Positions 35,801 through 43,202 of a DNA stretch of 64,000 bases are shown piece after piece. Where the stretch lies: contig NZ_CP047349.1 of assembly GCF_011045835.1 (NCBI RefSeq), positions 2,852,001 through 2,916,000 on the forward strand. The letters run 5' to 3'. The notes under the pieces were generated by a model, which saw only the letters and a program-made list of their open reading frames with translations, was not told where the DNA came from and ran no database searches. Every line of letters starts with the position of its first letter. Position 1 is the stretch's first letter. Source of the DNA: Proteus terrae subsp. cibarius (lineage in GTDB: Bacteria > Pseudomonadota > Gammaproteobacteria > Enterobacterales > Enterobacteriaceae). The position numbers and the translations under genes are program-made.

Positions 35801-37175
35801 CCGCGTGTATGGTTATGCACGCATTAATGAAATGTTCGCGCCACTGGGTAAAAATAAGCTGGGTTTCGTCACCGTGGAAGCTAAAGAGCAGCTGGAAAAA
35901 GCACAATCGCTATTTAACGTGCTTAAACAGCAAGAAGAACAACTGACTGATATGGTCGAGGCCAACGACACGAAAGTATTGGCAGGGCTTATCCACAAAC
36001 GTGCTGAAGTGCTGGAGCTGGTAGCAAAGGTTAAACCGCTTAATAGTTCCAGGCCTATGCTAAAAGATGCCCATATTCTCAGCTTAGAAGACAAAACGAC
36101 CTCGCTTTATCAACGGATTGAACAGGCCTGTTTATTTGCCGAGTTTGTTGAGCGCAGCGCTGAGCGTATCAACAACCGACTCGCTGATTTAATCATAGAT
36201 GTTGAAACAGAGTGTGCCCCGCTGACGAATTTCCCGAAACGTCTGTACACCAACACGCTGCGCACCATAGGTCATATTTTAGATGGAGCGTTAAAAGACG
36301 ATACCAGCAGTGCCACTGGCCGAAAAGAGCAGCAAGCAGACAGCGATACCTTACTGCATTACCTGCGTAAACTTGATTTAGGTAGAGCGCATGACAAGCT
36401 TTCAGCCTTAGCGCAAGAGGTGGGTTTAAATCTGCACAATGATCAAGAGTTGCCGATAGCGGAGATTCAGGGGCATATTTTGTCCAGCTACCGCAACTGC
36501 AAAGAACGATTTAGTAAGCTGGTTAATAACCTCACAGAGCAAAAACTACGTGCACAACAACTGCAAGAATGGCTTAGTAGCGCCACGGCTGAGTATCAGT
36601 TCACCGATGACATCGCAGAGCTACCAAAACTGGTAATGAAATTACAGCTCATTGAAGATGCTACTGCCGATCTCCCCAACGATGCCGAGAACAAGCGTCA
36701 AAGTATGCAAAACAGTTTGCGCAATGGGCAGTTTTCATCGTTACGGGATTTACCAGAAGAGCTTTTAAAACCGGCACGCGGTCAACTTACACCGATTCAA
36801 GGACAGCTACTTAAAATTGAAGAGCGTCTAAACCAAGTAAGACGTAACTACATTGAGCAAGTAAACAGCTGGCTGCCGTTATTAAAACCGCTATTGGCTT
36901 CTCAAAAGCAAGCGGAACCAGCAGCGTTGACTCTGGAGGATGTGAGCAATTTGAGTGTCAGAGAACTTCAACAGGTGTGTGAAAGCACCCAAGCCAAATG
37001 GCAGAGTCAAGGTGAGCAAATATTAAAAGATACAGGCTTAACACTGGCGGATTGGCAACCGATTTATCAGGCTTTGAGCCAAAATCAGGAACCCGTGTTA
37101 ACACCTGAGCAACAGGAAGGACTTGTAGACAAAGGCATTGTAAAAATGCGCCTTACCTTTGCCACTGGTTTATAG
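32889..37175 (+). CDS. Very large P-loop ATPase of the defence operon (1428 aa)
   Basis: A 1428-aa protein. Walker A is EAEWGRGKSRLGHEL (GRGKS, residues 68-72), preceded by a KAP/AAA-like lead (DPLVGQSRFFKRFQTFL). Walker B is MLVVLDELETVAE (about 216-228). The C-terminal third is rich in coiled-coil helices. The size and architecture recall the BrxC/PglY class of ATPases of BREX, and the large ATPase of MADS-like loci, but the sequence is not one I can match precisely. It overlaps the previous gene by 4 bp. Composition is distinctly GC-richer than the host core. Confidence 0.82.
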   Translation: MSFELNEQMVDSLAKQHRWAATGVSDYPPRDPLVGQSRFFKRFQTFLHTVDHDDDRFAHVFAVEAEWGRGKSRLGHELVAQINDCSRGWFVRDEQGQLHNKQLFNRDTQDKYLALYIRYSQVASDYQNSDNWFAFGLYQALLPLATQTFDGSIQSEIAKQAYERLMPFGFKSELLADALQLNANHSEEDLYTDQSLVVSLVQAAYKVLKSFGVQYMLVVLDELETVAEAATFGLEDEQDKRLDGQAIRLIGKAIKEEDPRRKLPWLRYVALCSPLLGQQLREIQSVARRFELVELEHNAFADVSDYVASLLKDGKLGFNYPAGLVEAAYAMSGANFGWFNVVMANVDAVLSQYQQAGRSIKDVGDLFEAVLAGSGRVARHVLDKGAIEGIQTRDQALLTECRSLLYGQLPVRLAEMGYATELLALKNEDLDPIAAHYRKLSIDRLQCRQALEQAKFRRDKDEWYYPAVDQALNLDTLLDNLRTFSIKEQAASGDKDAVLLPLSKGELKYLLSLLYDHPAIEFAADALWHKLVGETTELDASEATHIGPSVAMLLRLDLRYRSAQQNSLIFKDPAMGDAHEQAMSELSKQSSQKPLIKALTRVTGFVRLLDNNWRYDENLLSNKAGSDDAPLAILTEPRGRQGGLLTLDGFKLHPEGKALFAWVSNLIELNNLHTFAANHSHQNGRTPVLALTASAHLMEQYSRLDERNELRDAILLHYVNPSEADQLERIGLSLAACQLHGVNLTADSFTAKFKNKLHALTTFATDAIHKWRQRLQKRGLIAWPLKVDGKLSPNDRDLLFKGWYQLAIAHPELNGILDLQQQHGVPVNELSSLLDKLKVPGSYIAKGYTADEHAGLFTELNNVQRSQAQIPLFLARIAHPNKKHKWQFEGFKQQFYFAYVAETNVTAKGVFNDWMWWCGELNLLTLTNPTEKQAIWEHYPRSRLENAIREAQNWFSGNDMGSYAANVEVMSRVYGYARINEMFAPLGKNKLGFVTVEAKEQLEKAQSLFNVLKQQEEQLTDMVEANDTKVLAGLIHKRAEVLELVAKVKPLNSSRPMLKDAHILSLEDKTTSLYQRIEQACLFAEFVERSAERINNRLADLIIDVETECAPLTNFPKRLYTNTLRTIGHILDGALKDDTSSATGRKEQQADSDTLLHYLRKLDLGRAHDKLSALAQEVGLNLHNDQELPIAEIQGHILSSYRNCKERFSKLVNNLTEQKLRAQQLQEWLSSATAEYQFTDDIAELPKLVMKLQLIEDATADLPNDAENKRQSMQNSLRNGQFSSLRDLPEELLKPARGQLTPIQGQLLKIEERLNQVRRNYIEQVNSWLPLLKPLLASQKQAEPAALTLEDVSNLSVRELQQVCESTQAKWQSQGEQILKDTGLTLADWQPIYQALSQNQEPVLTPEQQEGLVDKGIVKMRLTFATGL

Positions 37176-37185
37176 AGGTGACGCG

Positions 37186-38034
37186 ATGAGTCTTTATTTA
37201 TCTGCGGCACTGGCCAGTAATCGTAAAGGCCGTTTTTTGCAAACTGTTGCGGGGGCTACTCCTTTAACGAAGGATTGGATTAGCTCGCCGCCTGCCAGCG
37301 GTTTGTTAATAGTGCAAGCAGAAGAGTTGACTGACGCTAATACTATTCAGCACCTGTATCACTGGGCTATGCAGGCAGGCTGTGCCGCTTTGGTAATAAA
37401 CCTGAAAGCTGAACAATTTACCTTATTAGCGCAATTGCCCTCCCAACTGAATTGGCAGTTAGTACCAGCGAGCTTGAGGGTGCAGGAACCGGGGCTAACC
37501 GCTTTGCTAGCCAGTGAAACAGACCAGGCTATTGCTGGCTTTACTGGCAGCGCAGATCGCTACCAGCACCAGGCCGGTGATGTAGTGCATACCCGCTACA
37601 TACGAAAACACAGCAACAGTGGGCTATTAGCCTTTACCACGTTACCTTTGTGGTCGCTGACTTTACTCGATCATAGTAAGATCCTGGTGAGCTGGTTGAA
37701 TTGGTTTGTGGACCATGCAGGCATTGCTGAACGAATAATCAAACCTAAAGCGCCATCAACTGACTACACACCAGATAAGCACGATCTGGTTGTATTGCTA
37801 CTACTCTACGCTGGAAGTGGCATGAGCTTACAAGCGTTGTCTGAGCATAATGCGGTTAAGCTGATGTTTGATGTTAATAGCCTTGATATTGTCAAGCGGG
37901 GTGAGATGTTGCGGCAGCACGATTTTATCGACGACGCGGGCATAACAGCTACCGGTAAAACATGCCTACAAGCCTCGCAATATTGGGCTTATGCCCCATT
38001 ACTTAGCGAGCAGCTACACACAGGAACGCTATAA
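37186..38034 (+). CDS. Uncharacterised defence-operon protein (282 aa)
   Basis: A 282-aa protein. I chose the ATG at 37186, which has a GAGGTG ribosome site; the frame extends upstream by 9 codons. It carries a winged-helix-like C-terminus (HDLVVLLLLYAGSGMSLQALSEHNAVKLMFDVNS, then GITATGKTCLQASQ). The N-terminal half is alpha/beta. No named family recognised. It follows the large ATPase with 10 bp and precedes the 385-aa gene with 2 bp. Confidence 0.68.
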   Translation: MSLYLSAALASNRKGRFLQTVAGATPLTKDWISSPPASGLLIVQAEELTDANTIQHLYHWAMQAGCAALVINLKAEQFTLLAQLPSQLNWQLVPASLRVQEPGLTALLASETDQAIAGFTGSADRYQHQAGDVVHTRYIRKHSNSGLLAFTTLPLWSLTLLDHSKILVSWLNWFVDHAGIAERIIKPKAPSTDYTPDKHDLVVLLLLYAGSGMSLQALSEHNAVKLMFDVNSLDIVKRGEMLRQHDFIDDAGITATGKTCLQASQYWAYAPLLSEQLHTGTL

Positions 38035-38036
38035 GC

Positions 38037-39194
38037 ATGAATGAGAACAAAACGATGAATTTAGCGCAATCGCTCGCCATCGATAGCCAGCTTCGCTTAC
38101 CGGGAAGTGCAGGACGCTTGCTTAAACAGGTCCGCGATATTGAGCAAGTGGCGCCGCTGTTCCGTGATGCTGGCTTAGTGAAAGCGGTCCCCAAGCCCAC
38201 AATCGTTAATTTACGCGTAGCCGGTATTGCGACTAAATCGTGCTTAGACAAAGTATTGGGTGGTTTTATTTATGCCAGTGCAGCAGTGCGCACAGATTTG
38301 CTAATAGATGACAATAAAGTCAGCACGGTGGGTAGTGACTCGGTATCAGAACTGGATGATATTGATTTTGAAGCTCAGCGTAAACGGCTTGATTTAATTG
38401 AAATTCGTCAGGCTTATCAGTTAGTTGAGAAAAAACTTTTAAGTTATGAGCCTGGCGATTTAATTTTGCTGGATACGCCGTTGTTTTTAGCACGGGATAT
38501 GGCTCCGCTGGAGCGAAATGTCCGTCATAAACAAGAGTACGAAAAAACCAGACAAGTGATAGAAACTTTTTGGCAAAACCATCGCTCCAGAATTTTTCCC
38601 TGGAATCAAAATGGCGTAGTACTTGCGAGCATTTTGGCTGAGCGCTTTAGTGCTATTGTAAGTATCGCCAAACAAGATTTACGTACCGAACAAGGACGCA
38701 AACAAATTTTAGCATCTGATGGGTTTTCTAAAGAGTTGATGCAAAATCTGGAAGGACTGGATGAAAGTTTGGTTGGCGTGGGGGATTTGCGATTTATCAA
38801 TGGTATTTTAGGCAACTATTCGCGCACCATCGCATTTCGTTTGTCTGAACAAGAAAAGCGCATTGAACCCAATATTGAAGCTAAGCAAGGTCTAATTGGT
38901 TTTCACTTCCGTAGTGCCCGAGGTGGACAGATAAAAATGGTGCAATTAGCGGGTGACGAACCAGAATGGAAAAGTGCTGATCTCGATTTAGTTGCCTCTC
39001 GCCTGATGGTGCTGGATATGCAAAACAAAGGTAATGCAATGCCGTTGCCACAATTACTTGGCTATCAACAGCTTGGTATTTTACCTAAATTTGCTACGTT
39101 TTATCGCCAGGGTTTACACCAGGCACTAAAGAATAATGATATTGAGGCCGGGTGGTTGGCAGGCCTCGATGAGGGATTGAATAATGGCTTATAA
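38037..39194 (+). CDS. Uncharacterised defence-operon protein (385 aa), NurA-like candidate
   Basis: A 385-aa protein with AGGA before the ATG. In the middle: PGDLILLDTPLFLARDMAPLERN (about 139-161) and later FHFRSARGGQIKMVQLAGDEPEW. Its position directly before a HerA-like ATPase gene (11-bp overlap) and the acid-rich LLDTPL motif would fit a NurA-like nuclease, which pairs with HerA, but I cannot confirm this from sequence alone. Otherwise it is an unknown subunit. Confidence 0.68.
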   Translation: MNENKTMNLAQSLAIDSQLRLPGSAGRLLKQVRDIEQVAPLFRDAGLVKAVPKPTIVNLRVAGIATKSCLDKVLGGFIYASAAVRTDLLIDDNKVSTVGSDSVSELDDIDFEAQRKRLDLIEIRQAYQLVEKKLLSYEPGDLILLDTPLFLARDMAPLERNVRHKQEYEKTRQVIETFWQNHRSRIFPWNQNGVVLASILAERFSAIVSIAKQDLRTEQGRKQILASDGFSKELMQNLEGLDESLVGVGDLRFINGILGNYSRTIAFRLSEQEKRIEPNIEAKQGLIGFHFRSARGGQIKMVQLAGDEPEWKSADLDLVASRLMVLDMQNKGNAMPLPQLLGYQQLGILPKFATFYRQGLHQALKNNDIEAGWLAGLDEGLNNGL

Positions 39195-40869
39195 AGTTTT
39201 AGGTAAATTAGTCGGTAACACTGGTGATGCCAGTCAGTTAACTATGGTTGTGCAAGACTCGTTTTCAGTACGCCGTGGCGAGTTTGTACGCATTATGCAC
39301 CAAGAACGCAAAGATGAGGGGCAAGTCGCCGTACTGGGGCGAGTGACCAAGATAAGCCGTACTAATATGCTCTATAACGCCGGCTTTGGCGATGGTGTAA
39401 CCGAGCTTGAGCTTTTGCCCGGTGCGAATGTAACTGGTGAGAATATGTTTGCTCAGGTCGAGCTGGTTGGTTACCGCGATCCTGTTACTCGTCAAATCAA
39501 AATTCCACGTCGCCCACTTAACCCAGGTACCGCTGTTGAAACCGTCGATTTTCAGTTTTTGAGTGATTTTTACGAATTTAATGAACACTCCAGTTTGCAC
39601 TTGGGTAACTTAGTAGGCTACGACAAAGGCGAGAATACAGTTCCTGTTTTTATTGACGTGAACAAGTTGGTCACTGAGCATTTGGCTGTTCTGGCAATGA
39701 CGGGTTCAGGTAAGTCTTATACAGTTGGCCGCATTATTGAGCGTTTAGTCGCGGTTAATAACGGTACGGTAGTAGTATTTGACCCTCATGGTGAATACGG
39801 TAAAGCCCTCGCTGGCGGTAATCTGCAATTCTCAAGCTTCTTAGATGCTACTGACGATAAGCGTGATCAAGAAGCACTGCCACTGATTAAACAGAACTTT
39901 GAAAAGCTGCAAGTCGTCGGTGCAGGTATTCAGGTTTACTCACCGCAACACGAGTCTTTTAAACATAAATACGCCAGCAAGAACACACCATTAGCGCTTC
40001 AGTTCGACCATTTTGAAATGGACGATATTGCTGAAATATTACCTGGCTTAACGGAACCGCAGCAACGAGTACTCGATGTTGCAATTCGTTATTGGCGCTC
40101 TGCTGATAAGACAGAGCCACGAGATATTAACCGCCTGCGCTTCTTATTAGGTGATGGCATTGAAGAGTTAAAAGAGTGGGACGACCTTTCTGAAGCTGAG
40201 GCGAAGGCGTTATCGGGCCGTAGTGCCGCTGTCGCCTCGATGAAGCTTTCACGCGTGCTTAATGAAGCCAAAAGTTTTTACAGTGCAACGATGGCTGAGC
40301 CAACTGATATTTACAAAATGGTGGGTCGCCCGAGCAATCAACAGGGGCGTTTAGTCGTTGTGGACTTACAAGGTTTGAGTGATACCGCCAAGCAGGTCGT
40401 TTGTGCACTGTTATCTAGTGAAATATTAAAAGCAGCATCTAGCAAGACGGACCCGCTGCGCCCATGCTTTATCATTTACGAAGAAGGCCATAATTTTGCC
40501 CCGGCCGGTGGCAATGCAGTCAGTCACCGCATTATTAAAAAGATTGCCGGTGAAGGTCGTAAATTTGGTGTTGGATTTGGCATTGTGAGCCAGCGTCCTT
40601 CGAAATTAGACTCGGATGTGACTTCTCAGTGCAACACCCTGATTACAATGCGCTTAAAGAACCCAGATGATCAACGTTTTATAGCTAAAGCATCAGACAT
40701 GGTGAGTAAAGCTGACCTAGAGGAGCTTCCGAGTTTATCAACTGGAGAGGCTTTGGTATGTGGTCGTTCAATCCCTGCACCACTGCTTGTTAAAGTCGGT
40801 AGTAAGGCATTGATTCACGGTGGTGAATCACCGGAAGTCTTGCGCGTTTGGGGCTCTTTCAATGGCTAA
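39184..40869 (+). CDS. HerA-like (DUF87) hexameric ATPase
   Basis: A 561-aa protein with an N-terminal HAS-barrel-like domain (residues 1-150), Walker A LAVLAMTGSGKSYTVGRI (about 168-185), Walker B PCFIIYEEGHNFAPAGG (about 426-442) and the HerA C-terminal block FGIVSQRPSKLDSDVTSQCNTLITMRLKNPDDQRF. HerA ATPases translocate DNA and often drive a partner nuclease in defence systems. The gene overlaps both neighbours (11 bp upstream, 8 bp downstream). Confidence 0.9.
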   Translation: MAYKVLGKLVGNTGDASQLTMVVQDSFSVRRGEFVRIMHQERKDEGQVAVLGRVTKISRTNMLYNAGFGDGVTELELLPGANVTGENMFAQVELVGYRDPVTRQIKIPRRPLNPGTAVETVDFQFLSDFYEFNEHSSLHLGNLVGYDKGENTVPVFIDVNKLVTEHLAVLAMTGSGKSYTVGRIIERLVAVNNGTVVVFDPHGEYGKALAGGNLQFSSFLDATDDKRDQEALPLIKQNFEKLQVVGAGIQVYSPQHESFKHKYASKNTPLALQFDHFEMDDIAEILPGLTEPQQRVLDVAIRYWRSADKTEPRDINRLRFLLGDGIEELKEWDDLSEAEAKALSGRSAAVASMKLSRVLNEAKSFYSATMAEPTDIYKMVGRPSNQQGRLVVVDLQGLSDTAKQVVCALLSSEILKAASSKTDPLRPCFIIYEEGHNFAPAGGNAVSHRIIKKIAGEGRKFGVGFGIVSQRPSKLDSDVTSQCNTLITMRLKNPDDQRFIAKASDMVSKADLEELPSLSTGEALVCGRSIPAPLLVKVGSKALIHGGESPEVLRVWGSFNG

Positions 40870-41419
40870 GCTGCCTATGCCTGAAGTTGCTTGGGTAAAT
40901 GAAAATTTTCCACTTTTAGCAAGCGGTAAGCTACTGGACCAGGATGTATTGGTCCACAGCTTAGGCTGCAGTGTTTGGAATACATTTGGGCATGAGCAAT
41001 CATTTATGGCGGTGGTGGAATGCCCAGCACCAGGCACATTTGGCGCTGATATTCGCTCAGACTCGGGCTGGTTTCATAAAGCTTCAGCATCGCCTCTGTG
41101 TTTAATCGAATTTGAACGCTTTGATGGTTCTGCGAAAGGACAGCAAAAGCTAGAGGAAAAATTAAAAAACTTACTGGAAGCAGCACAGCGCTGGAATCAT
41201 TCCCCCAAAACCCTGGCCCTCAGTGCCTGGAGCCAAGGCTTGGTAGGTGCACCTGATACCCAAAAACTGAAAGACATTTGCCGCATGGGTTTTACTTCGT
41301 CCACTGGTGCCCAAATAAGCGCCGCTCCTGATGTTGAGGTGGTGTTTAGTCGCTTTTTATTTATCAAAAATCTGAGCATGATTGCTTTGGACAGAATTCA
41401 CTATGAGGTATTGATGTGA
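40862..41419 (+). CDS. Uncharacterised defence-operon protein (185 aa)
   Basis: A 185-aa protein whose ATG (40862) overlaps the stop of the HerA-like gene; the frame extends 14 codons further upstream, where no ribosome site is seen. An alpha/beta protein with PLCLIEFERFDGSAKGQQKLEEKLKNLLEAAQRW, which resembles an acidic strand of a restriction-fold (E-x-E ... K) but is not clear enough to call a nuclease. It ends with TGA overlapping the GTG start of the kinase gene. Confidence 0.65.
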   Translation: MAKLPMPEVAWVNENFPLLASGKLLDQDVLVHSLGCSVWNTFGHEQSFMAVVECPAPGTFGADIRSDSGWFHKASASPLCLIEFERFDGSAKGQQKLEEKLKNLLEAAQRWNHSPKTLALSAWSQGLVGAPDTQKLKDICRMGFTSSTGAQISAAPDVEVVFSRFLFIKNLSMIALDRIHYEVLM

Positions 41420-42885
41420 ATATAAAATCAGCACATTTTTTGCCAGGGACGAATAAACGCCTTGGCAACAAATACCTGTTACTTGAATGTCTTGGTGATG
41501 GTAGTCATGGTTGGGTATGGCGATCGGAGCGTCTGCAAGATGGAAAAATCGTCGCAGTAAAAATCCCTAAGGATATTACTCGGGAAGACCGTCAGCTTGC
41601 CGAAGGTAAAGAACTTTTAGACGTCGAGCCGCACGAGAATATTGTGCAAATTTTTGATATGGGCCGTATAGATAATGAATGGTTCTATATTGAAATGGAG
41701 TATTTTCCTAGCCAAACCTTAGCGCAAAAGCTCGATGACAGGCAGCGTAATTTTGGCCAGACCTATGAGCGATTGTTCAAAATATATCGTCAAGTGCTCT
41801 GTGCTGTGCATTATCTGGCCGAGCTCCCAGTGCCAATATCCCATGGAGATATTAAGCCGCATAACATTTTGGTTGGTGAACGTGATCTGGTGAAGTTGAC
41901 GGACTTTGGCAGCTCCGCTTTGCCAGAAGAGATCTACGTTCGTACCCGAGAAAATGGTGGGACTGTGTTGTATTCGGCCCCAGAGTTCTCCAATGTCGAT
42001 AGCCGTAGAGGCAGTCTAGAAGAGCTACTGTTGGGCGACATCTATAGTTTAGGTGTATTGCTATACCAGCTGCTGACAGGAAAGCTACCCCATGACACGC
42101 CAGCACAAGTTCAGCGCCACTCACCTTTCAAGCTTCCGACAGAGATTAATAGCTCTATTCATACCGACCTGGAGCAAGTGGTTCTTACCTGCTTACAAAA
42201 ACGAGCTGAGGATCGCTTTTCAACTATTTCCGACTTAATTCATGCATTTGATGCAGCCACAATTAAGCAACTAAAAGTTGGTGCCATTGTTCCAGTTTTT
42301 CATACTAAGTCTGATCAAGACTGGTCAAGTGCGGTACTTCAAGCAATGTCCGATCAGTCTTACCAAAAAGCCGCTCAGTTAGCATCGCAGGAGTATAGCC
42401 GCAGTAAAGATTTACAAGCTCTACATCAGCAACTTATTGCCTTGTACCGAGCCAATCGCTTGTTCGACTTTGAAAAAGTTGTAGAAGACAATAAAGCGAT
42501 CTTGCTTGAGGGAAAGTTGACTCAACCAGCGGATTTGTTCGAGCTGATTGTTAAGGCAAACCTACAATTGCGCAATATCAGTCAAGCAAAATGCTGGTTG
42601 TTGCAACGAAAGCAAGCTGAAGCAGAAAACGCTGCGACCATGTATTTAGAATCTTCTATCCTTGGCCTTGAAGCTAAATATCCTGAAGCAAGAGCACTAT
42701 TGGAAAAAGTAAACCAAGCAACTCCAATGAAGTTCCATGTGTTAAGCCAACTCATTTTAGTTTGCGAGCAAATGCGCGATTACTCTGGTGCTGCGGCTTA
42801 TTTGAAAGCTGTATTGCGAGTAGCACCATTGGATAACCGCCTGAAAGAGAAAAAAGAACTGTATGCAAAGCTTGGTGTAATTTGA
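41416..42885 (+). CDS. Ser/Thr protein kinase with TPR-like C-terminus
   Basis: A 489-aa protein. Kinase domain (about 18-285): glycine-rich loop LGDGSHGWVW, catalytic Lys49 in IVAVKIP, catalytic loop HGDIKPHN (about 142-149), DFG (about 160), and APEF with LGVLLYQLLTGKLPH. The catalytic residues are complete, so it should be active. The C-terminal ~200 residues form TPR-like helical repeats (CWLLQRKQAEAENAATMYLESSILGLEAKYPEARALLEKV). GTG start overlaps the previous stop (GTGA). Kinases of this kind occur in PglW/BREX type 2 and MADS-like systems. Last gene of the operon. Confidence 0.9.
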   Translation: MNIKSAHFLPGTNKRLGNKYLLLECLGDGSHGWVWRSERLQDGKIVAVKIPKDITREDRQLAEGKELLDVEPHENIVQIFDMGRIDNEWFYIEMEYFPSQTLAQKLDDRQRNFGQTYERLFKIYRQVLCAVHYLAELPVPISHGDIKPHNILVGERDLVKLTDFGSSALPEEIYVRTRENGGTVLYSAPEFSNVDSRRGSLEELLLGDIYSLGVLLYQLLTGKLPHDTPAQVQRHSPFKLPTEINSSIHTDLEQVVLTCLQKRAEDRFSTISDLIHAFDAATIKQLKVGAIVPVFHTKSDQDWSSAVLQAMSDQSYQKAAQLASQEYSRSKDLQALHQQLIALYRANRLFDFEKVVEDNKAILLEGKLTQPADLFELIVKANLQLRNISQAKCWLLQRKQAEAENAATMYLESSILGLEAKYPEARALLEKVNQATPMKFHVLSQLILVCEQMRDYSGAAAYLKAVLRVAPLDNRLKEKKELYAKLGVI

Positions 42886-43202
42886 TGGATAAAATTACCA
42901 CTATGCTTACACTGTCACCTAAGTGGTCTGTAGACGAATCAGACCAGGGCAGGAGTTAAATATAAATAATATACCGAATGGTTCATACAGACATGAATCG
43001 TTTGCAGCAGTCTACACATTGATTTCAGATTGTTTTGTAAGCATTAAATTAGGAGAAAGTGATTTTATCGCGAAGATGGTAAACCTATTTTTAATTGACA
43101 ACAATAAAACACTAAATAAAATCTCTTCTCCGCGCTTAAAGCGCGGAGAAGAGTACTATAGAATCATAAAGTTATACATGTGTCATTAATTAAACAGTAT
43201 AC
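42886..43202. other. Intergenic region between convergent operons
   Basis: About 317 bp after the kinase gene and before the stop of the convergent helicase gene. An 88-aa frame (42923-43189) runs through but has no ribosome site and covers the hairpin at 43123-43153, so I do not call it a gene. AT content changes abruptly near 42950 to the AT-rich level of the flank. Confidence 0.55.
43123..43153. terminator. 13-bp perfect hairpin between convergent genes
   Basis: CTCTTCTCCGCGC / GCGCGGAGAAGAG with a 5-nt TTAAA loop. On the minus strand it is followed by a T-rich stretch (GATTTTATTT), so it fits the terminator of the helicase gene and may also stop transcription from the kinase side. Confidence 0.7.

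Noticed and set aside
27860..42885. Complete type I restriction-modification system
   Set aside because: HsdM- and HsdS-like genes are present but no protein with HsdR features (nuclease plus DEAD-like helicase) is in the operon.
32889..42885. BREX or DISARM proper
   Set aside because: No PglZ phosphatase-like protein, no BrxL/BrxA pattern, and no DrmA/DrmB pattern was recognised, so the locus is only reminiscent of these.
42923..43189. 88-aa plus-strand frame after the kinase gene
   Set aside because: No ribosome site; runs through a perfect hairpin; composition does not look coding.
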